Of a DNA stretch of 64,000 nt, positions 46,995 through 59,680 are shown one piece after another. Numbering within the stretch: position 1 is the stretch's first letter; each line of letters begins with the position of its first letter. The stretch comes from Ehretia macrophylla. Lineage: Eukaryota; Streptophyta; Magnoliopsida; Boraginales; Ehretiaceae. The stretch spans positions 82,855,825 through 82,919,824 of the forward strand of contig CM075764.1 in NCBI GenBank assembly GCA_037974665.1, read 5' to 3'. Below the pieces are notes generated by a model. It was given only the letters and a program-made list of their open reading frames with translations. It was not told the origin of the DNA and searched no databases. Made by a program: the position numbers and the translations under genes.

Positions 46995-48138
46995 TTCTCC
47001 CCCCCCTTAAAGAAATTTTGCCCTCAAAATTCTTACTTGATGTACTGAACAAATCTGGGTACTGCTGCTGCATCTGATCCCGTCTCTCCCAAGTAGCTTC
47101 CTCGATACCGTGATGCTTCCACAACACCTTAACCATCGGAATCTTCTTCGACCTCAACTCTCGTTCCATCTGATCAAGAATACGAATCGGATGCTCGTCA
47201 TAAGTCAGATTCTCACGAAGTTGTAACGGCTCTAACTCAAGAATATGAGAAGGATCTGGATTATATTTCCGCAAATTAGACACGTGAAATACATCGTGGA
47301 CATTAGAGAAGTTCTCCGGTAAAGCCAACCGATATGCCAACTTACCAACCCTGCCGATAATCTCAAACGGCCCAACAAATCTCGGACTCAGTTTTCTACC
47401 TTTACCATAACGAACAAACCCCTTACGAGGAGACAATCTCAAGAAAACCCGATCTCCGACTGCAAACTCCAAATCCCGACGACGCTTATCAGCATAACTC
47501 TTGAATCTACTCTGCGCCGTAAGCATTCTCTGCCTGATCAACTGAACATTCTCAATCTTCTCTAGAAGCTTTGGTATGATAGTCGGATCAATAGTCTTCA
47601 TCTCTCCTACCTCGTCCCAATATAAAGGTGAACGGCACTTACGACCGTAAAGAGCTGCGAAAGGTGCCATCCCAATAGTAGCTTGATAACTATTGTTATA
47701 GGCAAACTCGGCAAGTGGTAAATGTTTCTCCCAGTTCTTCCCGAAGTCCAGAACACAAGCCCTAAGCATATCATCCAGAATTTGAATAGTCCGCTCAGAC
47801 TGACCGTCGGTCTGTGGATGATACGCGGTACTGAAGTTCAACTGAGTACCTAAGGTCTCCTGAAGTTTCTCCCACAAACGAGAAGTAAATCGAGGATCTC
47901 GATCTGAGACAATACTAGATGAAATCCCGTGAAGTCTAACAATCTGATCCAAATAAAGATCCGTCAACTTTGCAACCTCATCTCCCATCCTCATCGAAAT
48001 AAAATGAGCTGTCTTCGTCAAACGATCTACGACAACCCAAACTGCATCATTACCCCTCGGTGTTCTAGGCAAACCAGTGACGAAGTCCATCGTAATATGC
48101 TCCCATTTCCACTGTGGTATAGCCAACGGCTGAAGCAA
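46990..48138 (-). pseudogene. Gypsy-3 integrase core, GPF and chromodomain-like tail (382 codons open)
   Basis: D,D-E residues: [13 protein letters not shown] (Asp), VSDRDPRF (Asp) and [10 protein letters not shown] (Glu), so the core looks intact. [14 protein letters not shown] is the GPF motif near residue 240. The tail has [19 protein letters not shown] and QYPDLF, a Tekay-type chromodomain pattern. The piece has no own start codon; it is the frame after the TGA at 48148. Confidence 0.94.
46995..47008 (-). other. Polypurine tract of gypsy-3
   Basis: AAGGGGGGGGAGAA on the minus strand, next to the LTR start TGTGAAACC. It overlaps the last codons of pol. Confidence 0.88.
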
Positions 48139-48411
48139 ACCTGCTGGTCATTGATGCTCGGCTTTCACCCTCTGACAAGTCAAACATCTAGACACGAACT
48201 GAGCAACCTCCCTCTTCATGTTATTCCACCAATAATGTTGCTTCAAATCCCGATACATCTTGGTTCCACCGGGATGAATAGTGTACTTAGAATTGTGAGC
48301 TTCCTCCAGAATACCTCGCCTCAAGCCCGGTTCATCGGGAACACAAAACCTGTTCCAAAACCGAAGAATACCATCCTCATGCAGTTTAAAGTCAGACTGA
48401 TCATCCGTGAT

Positions 48412-49380
48412 CTAATCCTTGATCTTCTGAAGTTTAACATCAAGTTGCTGAGCTTCCCTGATCTGAGACAACAATAAAGGTTGAATACGGAGATGTGAAC
48501 ACATCACCCCAACCTGAGTCAACTCCGGTCTCCAATAAGTGAATTCCTCAAGAATCTCCCACTTCTTGACAGCTAAACAAGAGATACTCGCCTTCCGACT
48601 GAGAGCATCTGCTACAACATTTGCCTTGCCAGGCAAATAATTGATAGAACAATTATAATCTCCAAGAAGCTCCATCCACCTCCGCTGGCGCATATTCAAC
48701 TCCTTCTGTGAGAATAAGTACTTCAAACTCTTATGATCAGTGAAAATCTCGAACTTACTGCCCCACAGATAATGACGCCACTTCTTTAGTGCGAAGACAA
48801 TTGCTGCCAACTCAAGATCATGAGTCGGATAATTCACCTCATAAGGCTTCAACTTCCGGGAAGCATAGGCAATAACTCGGTCATCCTGCATAAGAACACA
48901 TCCCAAGCCCTCCTTGGATGCATCGCTGTAAACAACCATATTATCGGTCCCCTCTGGTAGAGCAAGTACTGGAGCAGTAGTCAACCTCTTTTTCAACTCC
49001 TGAAACCCACTCTCACACTTCTCATCCCAATTAAAGATAGTCCATTTCTGAGTCAACTTAGAAAGTGGCCCAGCAATCTTCGAGAAGTCCTTGACAAACC
49101 TACGGTAATAACCCGCCAAGCCAAGAAAGCTACGGACCTCAGAAACACTCTCTGGCCGTTTCCAAGACATCACCGATTCAATCTTAGTGGGATCTACAAA
49201 AATAGCGCTCTGTGTAATAACATGGCCAAGAAAAGATATGCGTTGCAGCCAAAATTCACATTTGCTGAACTTGACAAACAACTGATGCTCCTGCAGCTTC
49301 TCTAATACAAGCCGTAGATGTTGCTCGTGCTCCGATTCAGACTTAGAATAGACCAAGATATCATCAATAAAGATTACCAC
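48412..49380 (-). pseudogene. Gypsy-3 RT palm end, thumb and RNase H (322 codons open)
   Basis: Begins with the RT catalytic [12 protein letters not shown], then [16 protein letters not shown] and [19 protein letters not shown]. RNase [58 protein letters not shown] and [16 protein letters not shown]. It ends at a TAG for Gln in the RNase H-IN linker. Confidence 0.95.
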
Positions 49381-49383
49381 GAA

Positions 49384-49890
49384 CTAGTCTAAATACGGCT
49401 GGAAAACCCGATGCATAAGATCCATGAATGCTGCCGGTGCATTAGTTAATCCAAATGGCATAACAACAAACTCATAATGCCCGTACCGAGTCCTGAAGGC
49501 AGACTTCGGAACATCCTCCGTGCGAATCCGAAGCTGATAATACCCCTGCCTCAAATCAAATTTAGAATAGACTTTGGCTCCCTGAAGTTGATCGAACAAC
49601 TTGTCAATCAGTGGCAAAGGATACTTATTCTTGATGGTCACCTAATTCAAACCACGGTAATCAATACACAACCTCAAGGTACCATCCTTCTTCTTCACAA
49701 ACAAGACTGGAGCTCCCCAAGGTGAAGAACTCTGCTGAATGAATCCCTTCTCCAATAACTCCTGCAACTGAATCTTCAACTCCTTCAACTCAGCTGGTGC
49801 CATCCGGTACGCTGATTTAGAAATAGGTTGAGTACCGGGAATAAGATTGATTACAAACTCCACATCTCTCTCTGGTGGTAACCCTGGCAA
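49384..49890 (-). pseudogene. Gypsy-3 RT fingers and palm, split by TAG at 49642
   Basis: [19 protein letters not shown] and [12 protein letters not shown] lead into [19 protein letters not shown], then TAG in place of Gln, then [32 protein letters not shown] and [19 protein letters not shown]. It ends YLD at TAG 49384, again Gln in both relatives. Confidence 0.94.
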
Positions 49891-49917
49891 CTCCTCGGGA
49901 AATACATTGGGATATTC

Positions 49918-51546
49918 CTAAATAATAGGGACTTCCTCTAGCTGCAACTTATCAGATGGCTTGTTGATCAGATAAGCCAGATAACCCAAACACCCCTTAC
50001 TCACCAACTTAACGGCTTTAGTTGTTGAGATAACAAAACTCGTCTTTGCACCCCGGTTCCCTACTACCTTAACTACTGGCTGATCTGGCAAACGAAACTG
50101 TACTACCTTGGTTCTACAGTTCAACTGGGCATCATACTTAGAAAGCCAATCCATACCCAAGATAACATCATACCCCCGGATAGGAAATAAAATAAGGTCC
50201 GAAGGAAAATTATGCCCCTTAACATGTATTATACAATCCTTACATACTAAGCCAGTAACATACTTATCAGTCAAAGAGGTACTAATCTCAACCACATAAG
50301 GCAATCTTTCAGGTTGCAAATTAACACGTTGCACACAAGCAGGAGTAATGAAAGAATGCATAGCACCAGAATCAATCAACACTTTAACAAGTTGATCAAG
50401 TATAAGGAAGTTACCTTCCACAACTGTAGTCTCCTCAGGCATCTCCTCTAAGTCAACTGCGTAGGCCCGAGCCTGAACCCGCTGCTGCTGCTGAGGTGCA
50501 CTGGCCGCAGGTCTACCCAGGTAACCCTGAGTCACTGCCCGACCCTCAACCCTCGAATATCTAGGGCAATCCTTCACCCTATGCTGGCTGCTACCACAAC
50601 CCAAACATGTCCCTGCCTTTACCCTGCAGTCGGACTCCACATGCCCTGGGTGCTTGCAGTAATTACACTGCGATGATGTGGCATTAACACTGCCCCTGGA
50701 AGAACCAGAAGCTGAAGAAACAGCTGAAACAGCCTGCTGCTGAGGTCTCACCATACTAGGCCTGTACTGACCCTGTGACTGGGCTGGCCTATACTGAGTT
50801 TGAACCTGATATGGCCCCTGCTGAAACTGAGGCCGATAGTAACTCTGCTGACCCTGTGGCCTAAAAGAACCCTGCTGCACTGGTGGCCTGAACCCAACCT
50901 GCTGTACAGGAGGCCTATACGTGCCCTGCTGATACTGCGGCTGATACGGCCTCTTACTGGGCTGACTAGAAACAAGTTGATCCCCCTTTCTCTTTTCTAG
51001 TCTGGAAGCTGCCTCAAAAGCCCCGGTGAAAATATCATACCGATTCAGTGCCATCACATCCTGAATCTCGGGTCTCAACCCCAACATAAATCTGCGAGTC
51101 CTCCGCTCCTCGTCTGCCACATACTCCGGTGCATACCGGGACAATCGAGTAAATGTGGCCTCATATTGAGCCACTGTAGCATCTCCCTGGACCAAGGCTA
51201 GAAACTCTGCCTCTCTCCGTTCCCTCACAATCCTCGGGACATACTTTGCCCGGAAAGCCATCAGAAAGGTACCCCAAACATAAGGAATACCCTGTGTCGC
51301 CCAGCTAGTCCTTACCGTGCGCCACCACTCCTCTGCCTCGTCATCTAACAAGTACACGGCAAAAGAGACCCTCTGTTCATCAGTATAGCCAAGTGGATCA
51401 TAAATCTTCTCCAACTTGCTAATCCATGCCTCTGCCTTCCTATCATCCGGCTCCCCCTGAAATCTCGGTGGATGATATCCTAAAAACTCCTTCAGGGTAC
51501 CACGCCCGTGATTACCACCCTGAATATTCAGTAGCTGAGCCTGCAT
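49918..51546 (-). pseudogene. Gypsy-3 gag and aspartic protease (542 codons open)
   Basis: The capsid region (PPRFQGEPDDRKAEAWISKL, EEWWRTVRTSW, LRPEIQDVMALNRYD) is followed by a Gln/Arg/Pro-rich stretch of YRPP.QQ repeats near residues 210-290. Two CCHC fingers follow: CNYCKHPGHVESDC and CLGCGSSQHRVKDC. The protease site reads DSGAMHSF, with Met for the usual Thr (ACG to ATG). GMDWLSKYDAQLNC follows. It ends at TAG 49918. Confidence 0.95.
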
Positions 51547-51789
51547 AGCCTAATTTTGGGCAGTCTGCCCTACTAATAACTGTGCCTGACTAGCCACTAA
51601 CTCTGCAATCCTCTCCATAGTTGCCCCTAATCGGTCATCATCCCTAACACGGCCTGGTGCCGCGTTACCCGGAGTCTCATCAGTCATCTCAGGCCTACCC
51701 TGTTTCAAAGACATGAATTCATTCCTACGAAGTCTTCCTCTGATTCCAAGAGCTCTAACAATCATCCTTACTTCACCCAAAAGAGTCAC

Positions 51790-52406
51790 CCGCAGTTATA
51801 ATATATATACAATTATATCACATGAAGACAAGTACAACATAATACATAATTAACATATAAAACAACATTGTCATATAACACACAATTCAGCACATAAGAA
51901 GCCAATATCACGTAAACAAGTTATATCACATAATAAGTTATAAACAATTAAAGTCTCATAAGCAACAAACTACCCATAGGTCAAATTGATTATGTAACTC
52001 ATATTAATCACTCAAAGTTCCTTGCGCACCTAAAGCACGTTGTTTCACATAAGCAGGATATAAACAATTAAAACCATATAAACAACTAACTTCACACAAG
52101 ACACTTCAATCACATAAAACAAATTTGTCACATAATGCACATTAATCACATAATGCACATTAATCACAACACATTGAGTACGTAAAGCACGTTATCACAT
52201 AAAACATATTGACCACATTAGTTCACTTAACACATAAACTATATTGATCACATAAAAAGTTAGACACATAAGTAAATTAATCACATAAGCATATTAACAT
52301 ATGCTTCACTTTTCTTTTACTTAATACATACTTGCATGCTTAGACCACTACCCACATTCCGAGGATACCCCGACTGACAGCTAATCAAGCTCTGATACCA
52401 CTTAAA
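51790..52406 (-). other. Gypsy-3 leader and primer site (52389-52400)
   Basis: On the minus strand TGGTATCAGAGC (tRNA-iMet) lies six bases after the LTR end. The leader is about 620 bp with many TTATGTG words; ATGCACATTAATCACATA repeats nearly tandemly at 52137-52165. It matches the LARD-1 leader in both of its halves. Confidence 0.9.
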
Positions 52407-54831
52407 TGTCACGCCCCAACTCGACCCCTCCTACAATCAATCAAGACGCAACGGAATTTCGGCAGTATAACGACAGTAATTAGGATACCGAGGCTTTAAA
52501 CCAACCTCATTAGAACATCATACACCAAACTCCACAACCATACAACAAACAACTCCTCAATTAAAAACAACAACATACAACATAATCATTTTATACAATA
52601 ATCATTCTTTCATTATACGCCTCCGTTCCAACATAATACATGAACTTTAATATACATTGCAAAACATGTTGAAACAAAAGAAAGACTACTAAGTTAGCCT
52701 CATTTAGATCATCATCTTTTCAACATCTTTTACATCATGAACTACAAAGCATATAAAAGTCAACTAAGTTAATATACAAGATAGTAAACAATACAACATC
52801 AAGGATAAGACTCAAGAACATAAGACTCATCCACGAAAGGCACATTTTCCTCTTCAGGAGGCACGTACCCGTAGTCTTTCTCTACAACACCTGTATACAT
52901 GCAATAATAGAGAGTGAGCTTATATAAAATAAGCCCAGTGAGAATCCGATAGATCTCGAGCAAGGTCTACTAAACTCCTTGGAATAATCATTTGAGTCAG
53001 TAAACACACAATAACATCAATAATACTATCATCACATAATCTATATGACCATTCAATAAAGGATACACTAGTTGGTGTAGCTCCAAACGCCATCACGATC
53101 TCAACCATTCTTCTTGTAACTCCCCATTACTCACGCACCCGAGGTACCTCACTAGCCTCGCCCTCCATGACACCTCCGTCATGCGAGCTGGAGGTAGTCT
53201 CTGGTAGTCATGCCGTTTTCAACCCGACAGCCCGATGCTGCCCGAAAGGTAGCACACACATACCAAAGACTCAGCAATAATAATAAACATCAATCATTCA
53301 CAGTACAGGAGGACAATCTAGAAGAATTGCCTGTCTCTCGGTTCATCAATAATCTTCAATAATCATCAATAATTATCTTTACATCAATATAACATCAATA
53401 ATCAATTAGATAACAAATAACTAAGTTAGATGACAAAGTAGGCCATCCAACCGGACATGCATTAAATACACAATTAAACCCTAGTTTAGCCATCAACAAC
53501 TCACCATTCAATCACTCAAACACCACCCAATCATCTAAAGGCATAGTTTAAGAATTTAAAGAAAGACACCCTAAACTTCAAAAATTCATAACTTACATTC
53601 TACTAATCCAAACACCTTCAAATCAGTTTCTATCACTCACCCATTCAATCAACTACATTAGCCCTCTCAGAAATCAATCAAGACACATCAAAATCAAGCC
53701 CAACAACCCTAAAACCCTAGTATGTCATGGCTGAAATTTCTGGATTTTAGCACGGACATCACAATCAAAAATTCGGCATTACAACGGCGCTACCACGTAA
53801 TTATCAAACATTTAGAAATCTACGGCAATCGATTCCGATCAACACAACTCAATTTAATCAACATTGAACAAATTAATCAAATTTAAATACCCAAAAAATA
53901 AAAATTATGCTACAACCGATAAAAACTCGTAGTATTACAGCTAAATGATCCATAGCATGCAAGAAACAATAATCTAACATCATATTAGAATTCTAACGGT
54001 TCGATTTTCATTTATACGCAAAAATGTAAAAGACAACTTTTGAGATCTAGAATTTTTCTCTCACCTTTGATGCAAACTAAGGCTAGAAATAGGTAGAATG
54101 GATGCCCAACAAGCAAAATCAAGCTTTGAATGAAGTGATTTGGCCTTGAAATGAAGTTTTTATGTGAAAATTACTTTGAAAAACCTTGAAAATGCTCTTA
54201 TTCTTCCTCCCCCTTGAACTCACGGTTTTGTGTGTGTTTTGTGGTGTTTTTGGCTTGTTTTAATGTGTGTAACTACTTATGAGCAAGGTGGTCAACATTT
54301 AAATGAAAGTCAAAGTTAAAAACTTAGTATTTTTAGTGTTTTCTTGTCTTTAAATGCATTTTATTGATCACCAAGGTTCAAAACAATTATTCAACATCCA
54401 AGATAGCTCAAATAGATTATTTTTAGGTGACTTGAAGTTTTACAATCAAACAATTTCACTTGAGTCGGCCTAAAACTCGATTTTCGCAAAAGTCGGTGTA
54501 AAAACCCTAATAAATTCTTAAGCCGATTTTAAAACCGTTTTCATCAAACACAGGTCTATTAAAGTCCGTGGACTAGGTCTAGAAGGGTTAAAAAGACCAG
54601 TTTCAAAATTTTAGCGGGCGTGTTTCGAAAACACTATTCACTAAAAATTGACGATAAAATTTCTGACTCTGTTTTTTATGAAAATTTCATGAATGCACAT
54701 TTAGTACATATTAGGAGTATTGATATCAAAATTATAACATTCTAAGTCCTATAGCACATAAACAGGTCATATGCACGCAAAACGAGACAAAGCACATAAA
54801 TCAAGTTAAAGTAGATAAGTGGGGTTTCACA
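52407..54831 (-). repeat. 5' LTR of gypsy-3
   Basis: 2425 bp, same termini as the 3' LTR, followed by the TSD GTAAG. The 10-bp length difference comes from small indels, such as an extra AATCTTCAAT near 53348. No gene. Confidence 0.95.
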
Positions 54832-54836
54832 GTAAG

Positions 54837-55177
54837 CTCTTAGAAGCTTAGTGAGGATGGAATAGGAAGAGTTTTGAAAACATTTTAAGGCTTTTAAAAA
54901 TCAAGATACAACGCATTACAAGTGCGATAACATTAATTCATTGCCTATAAATGATAAATGATAAGGTACAATAATATATCACGTTGCAAAGGATACATTC
55001 TGATATCACTTCCATTGAGGTGGCCAACCTTGAATCACAATCATAACTTCTTATTTCTCCCGATAGGGTACTCCGGATTGTACCTGAAACCTACAACCCG
55101 TCTCTCCGAGGGTGGAATGCCAGGCAAGAGAGAGATTAAGACCACGATAGTCACGGGAGCACCGACAAGGCCTGTGT
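54837..55177 (-). repeat. LARD-2 LTR, middle part
   Basis: Between gypsy-3 and the solo LTR. Contains the GC-richer block with GGTACAATCCGGAGTACCC on the minus strand (55066-55084), as in other LTRs here. ORFs in it (54958-55223) run across the block on both strands and have no domain. Confidence 0.7.
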
Positions 55178-58100
55178 TGTAACACCCCAGATCTAGCATA
55201 TAGTATACAACACATATTTGCATATATTTATGTGTTACTTTTAAAGTTTATTTATAATTATGTGAATAATTTAATTCAATTTATTCATTAATTGTACTAT
55301 CTGCTATATTTTTGAAATACATGCGAATAGAGTTTAGCAAAATTAAATAAGGTAACTATTTTAATATCACAATTATCAAAATTTATTTTTTGGTATTTAA
55401 GTGCTAGATTCCAATATTTTCTATTAATTGTTTAAATAACCCAAGCCCGGAGACTAAAATTTTCTGTTTCTTTTTCTGAATTTTATATTTTTTCCTCGAT
55501 TACTTGCTATTTATGTGTCATGCGTTCATTGAGTTTGCGTGCATAGCATATTGGGAGCTTTAGATAAAAAATAATTAGTGTCCTCCAATGAATAGTAAAT
55601 TCCAGCATTTCTTAAACACTATTTTGAACCAATTGGCATTTAACTTGACCCATATGCATTTTGTTTGACCCATGACCCATTGAACCTATTTGACCATAAC
55701 CCATTTTATCTTCTTGCAACCCATTTAAGTGAAAAAAGCATAAACATAGCAAAAAGAAGAAAGAAAAATCGGGTGAGAGAAAGAGCAAAAACTGTGGGTT
55801 TTTTTTCAACAAGAGCTTTGGTTCTTCTTCATTTTTCAGCCAATTTAGCTAAGATTAAAGGTGTCTCTAGCTAATTTTCTTCCATTCCTAGCTTGTACAA
55901 GGTGAAGATAAGCTTTTCTATGCATTTTTCTTGAAGTTCTAGCTATGGTGAAATTTTGTAAATGTTGATAATTGTTGTTTTGTGGCTTCTAATGCATGAA
56001 TTAGTGTCTAGAGATATTTTAGAGTAGACTTTCAAAGTTTTTTGCACTTGATTAGCCATGAAAATGCAAGTTGATAGTTGGAGAAGATGATGAATAGTAT
56101 TTGTAAATAGTAATAATCTGCGAATTTTGGGATTTTTGCATTTTCAAGTGTTTTATTGCTTCTAATAATTGTTATAACCCTTGAGAATGCTATATGTATC
56201 ATAAATATGATTAAAACTTGGCTAGAATTGGATTTATAGCTTGAATTACAAAGGGGACTTGAAAATGAAATGTTGAGTTTGGCTTGTTTGAATATGTAGA
56301 TAGTCTTAGATATGTATGGAAGAACTTAATATGTAGTTATGGCATGGTTTAGCTAATCAGACTAGGTAGCTGTAGTTCAAATTACCTAAGAGGCTTTTCG
56401 GTGTTTTTGGGTTAACATGATTAAAAATGTGGTTTCGTGGCATTTATATGCATCATAAAGTGGCTATAGGTGATTGGTAAAGTTAAATTGGAGGTTCCAT
56501 GTCTTATGTGAAGTTTAGAACCTAATTAGTAAGCATTGAAATAGTGATTTTAAAGTTTTATTAAATTTTGCTTATAAGCTTGATTCTATGCAATTAAATG
56601 TTGCCATGGATGTTAATAAACATGAATAAAGGGTTAGAATGAGTAAAATTGGATTGAACTTGGTTAATCTCATATAAATGGCTCGGAATCAAAAAGGGGC
56701 TTTGCATAAAAGTGTTGCGCATACGTAGTTGAATGCTAGAATTGGTACCTAGGAATGGAAGCACTTTTCGTGCAATCATGGCATTAATTGAGGGGCAGTT
56801 TGGGTAGTTGCAGTTAAAAGTGACTTGGGGCCTTCCCGAGTTTTTGTGTCAAAAGTGAGTTTTCAAGGCTTGAATAGGTGTCATAAAGTGTCTTTAGGTG
56901 TATTGAATAGCTTGTTTGCGAATCTAGAACCTTGTGTTTTACTTATGTGTCAAATTGTGTTATTAGTCTAAAGGGAAATAGTTTGGAATTCTACTTTTCT
57001 AGTGGGTTTAATTGACTTCAATTGATTAGTTAAGTATTTAAATGCATTAATATAGTGTATTTAATTATTGAAAAAGTCTCGGGAATTGGCTTGCGTAATT
57101 AATTTGTTAGAAATATGCTTATATCTTGGTTATATCATTGTATTGCCTATTGATTGTAACATATGTCGAGGGTTAGTTCAATGACTAATAGATTGGTTTA
57201 TACATTCGGAAGGTCCTAATTGTAATTGGCTAATAAGTGAACTATGTTGCATATAGAAATTGTAAAGTAGTCTAGTTGATGGTCTTAATAGACATTTGCT
57301 GGAATAGTGAATTAATTGCTAAAGTGTTATGCTTATATGAATAAACTAGGGTTTGCATATTCGAGCTAAAGAAGGTTGAAAGTGAATATAGATTTTCTCT
57401 AGCTTATGTAGCTTGATCCAAGATGAGGGAGTCTTCATTCATTTTGTGCATCTTAGCTTATTTTATTGCTTTTAGATTGTATGATTTAGTTTTAATTGAT
57501 AAAGTTTATATGTACTATTTACTTGTTATCTTGTGAATTCTCGTGTTTATTTGCAATTATCTCGTGATATCTCGTGAATTCTCGAATTCATATCGTGTTG
57601 TGCAACCTTTTCGGACATGGTAGTGTCAAGAAACTCCGGGCAGCATCGGGCTATCGGTCTAGCTTGGCACCATGGTGCCTATTCCCTTTCTCACTGAGGC
57701 ATACTCCCATACCCCAGAGGCGTGGTTCATCTCGTTAGGGCATACGGATCTACCGCGGGAGAATGAGTCGTAGGATCGGGGTACATCCGGAGTACCCCAT
57801 TGGAGGAATAAGGGGTTTGGCCGGCATTTGCTTGAAAATCGTGGTTCGTGGTTTGTGATTGAAGACAAAAAAGCTGAACTGTATCCTTTTTAAACGTGTT
57901 TAATGTTTATTCAATTAACTTGCCATAATGTATTACTTGTATTCTTGTCTTTGTTGTATTGCACGAAATGGTTTTCAAAAACACCCCTGGTTTACTATAT
58001 CCCCTCCCTCACTGAGTAACTTTGGTTACTCATTTCTCGTTTTAACATGTTACAGGTGCAATTAGAACAACTACATTGAGTGCTGTGTTGCTGATTGCTT

Positions 58101-58442
58101 ATCTTGCTGGGGTTGGATGCCCTTTGAGGATGTGTGTGAGACCCCGTACCAAGGCCATGTGCATTTTATGGCATTTCATATATTTTTACATCATTTAATA
58201 TGCATTTATATCAATTAAGGTGCATTTACCTTGATTTACGTGCATTTAAATCGTTTAACATGTATTTAAATTCAATTACATGTAGCTAAGTATTTTAGGT
58301 AACATAGGCTTTAATTAAATTCTACCATATCATAATAGCTAACTAAAGTTACAATTGAACTAAATGGCACACTAGCAATTAATATTTATTTGAAGGGACA
58401 AGGTGGTCATTTGGTTGTCTTGCAAATATCTTACCTAACACA

Positions 58443-58546
58443 AAACACACACACACATCTGATCATACACACACACACATATTTTCTACACGTTTGAGGA
58501 AGGAAAGAAGAGAGAAAGGAGAAGAAGAAGAAGAAAGAAGAAGAGT
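58443..58546. repeat. (AC)n and purine-rich simple repeats
   Basis: Two AC runs separated by ATCTGATCAT (58443-58480), then a GA-rich tract at about 58497-58546 (AGAAGAAGAAGAAAG). On position they could be part of the transcribed 5' region of the LTR. Confidence 0.85.
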
Positions 58547-59288
58547 CAAGGCACTTCCTTTGCATTTCTAGCTAGTTTCTACCATTCTCTAGCTTCCTTT
58601 GCTTCTCAAACTTAAGAACAAGGCGAGGGATGTTTTCTAAATGTTTTGTAAAGATCATATGGTTCATGATTACGTCTAATATATGTATATTAAGCATGAT
58701 GATGATGGATATAAGTTGATTGGTGAGTTAGAGCTTGGTATGTTCAATCTAGGGTTTCAAGATGTTGTGTTAATGATTTCTTTGGCTCGAACTTGTCTCC
58801 CAAGCTTTTGATAATTATTATAGGTTGTAATATAAGTTAAATGAAGAATTATATGTGTGGAGTATGCTTGTGTTGGTGGATATAAGAAATAGAAGATTGA
58901 GCTTGAATGGTCATGTTAGGTCTTGTGCTTTGTTTGTTCTTGATGTAATTTGTAATTGAATGATGTTATAGCTTGATAAGTGATGATTTTGAGGTTGTAA
59001 AGTTGTAGAGTTTGTGTTTGGAGTAATGACTAAGGTTTAGAGTTAAGAGGTTGAGCAAAAGAAGCAAGAAAATGCAAATTCGTACATTTTGTTGTCAGGT
59101 CCAGTCGACCGGAGTCCGATCCAGTCAACCTGATCAGTCAATTTTAGCTACTGCCAGGCAACTCAGGTCAGATTCGGTCGACTGGATCAGTCGCCCGGAT
59201 CAATTAGGTTGCAACCATATTTGAATGAGGCAGTGACGGGAACTCTGGGTAGCGTTGGGCTTGCCGATATACCTCGACTACCAAAGTA

Positions 59289-59680
59289 TTGACTCTTTCT
59301 CTTGCCGAGCGCCATTGAATACCCCGAAACAATTCAAATGCCAGGAACCAATGATACCTCGGGAGAAAATATGATTTATGATTGTGTTGACTCCTTCTCT
59401 TGTCGAGCGCCATTGAATAACCTGGAACAATTCAAATGTCGGGAACCAATGATACCTCGGGAGAATATATGATTTATGATTGTGTTGACTCCTTCTCTTG
59501 CCGAATGCCATTGAATACCCCAGAACAATTCAAATACCGGGAACCAATGATACATCGGGAGAAGATATGATTTATGATTGTGTTAACTCCTTCTCTTGGC
59601 GAGCACCATTGAATACCCCAGAACAATCTAATTGCCGGGAACCAATGATACCTCGGGGGAAGATATGGTTAATGAATGTA
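59289..59680. repeat. 98-bp tandem array, four copies
   Basis: TTGACTCCTTCTCTTGCCGA-type unit starts at 59289, 59387, 59485 and 59583 (exact 98-bp spacing), each with CCATTGAATA, GGGAACCAATGATAC and TCGGGAG. It lies in the GC-richer block of the solo LTR. Overlapping ORFs on both strands are produced by the repeat. Confidence 0.93.

Larger units (their letters stand above)
46990..51765 (-). pseudogene. Gypsy-3 gag-pol polyprotein, one frame with six stops
   Basis: Start chosen at the ATG 51765, in the context GTGAAGTAAGG shared with LARD-1; an upstream GTG is in frame but unlikely. All pieces down to 46990 keep one frame (about 1590 codons). Stops: TAG at 51550, 49918, 49642, 49384 and 48412, TGA at 48148 (lowest coordinate of each). 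Relatives have Gln at four of the TAG sites and Arg (CGA) at the TGA. Order: gag, two CCHC fingers, protease, RT, RNase H, HHCC, IN, GPF, chromodomain-like tail. The terminal TGA lies inside the LTR. Confidence 0.95.
44580..54831 (-). mobile_element. Gypsy-3: Ty3/gypsy chromovirus-type retrotransposon (Tekay/Del-like), nearly intact structure
   Basis: LTRs 44580-46994 and 52407-54831, primer site 52389-52400, polypurine tract 46995-47008, TSD GTAAG at 44575-44579 and 54832-54836. The 4.8-kb polyprotein frame is uninterrupted by indels and broken only by six stop codons. The LTRs differ at only scattered positions, so this is the youngest full-length element here. It lies in the LTR of LARD-2. 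Confidence 0.96.

Noticed and set aside
55612..55874. ORFs on both strands near a possible gene start
   Set aside because: This is the transcribed part of the solo LTR, analogous to AAGAAGAAAG-rich stretches of the other LTRs. No domain.
59289..59680. Regularly spaced repeats suggesting a CRISPR-like array
   Set aside because: Units are contiguous 98-bp tandem copies without spacers, inside a plant LTR.
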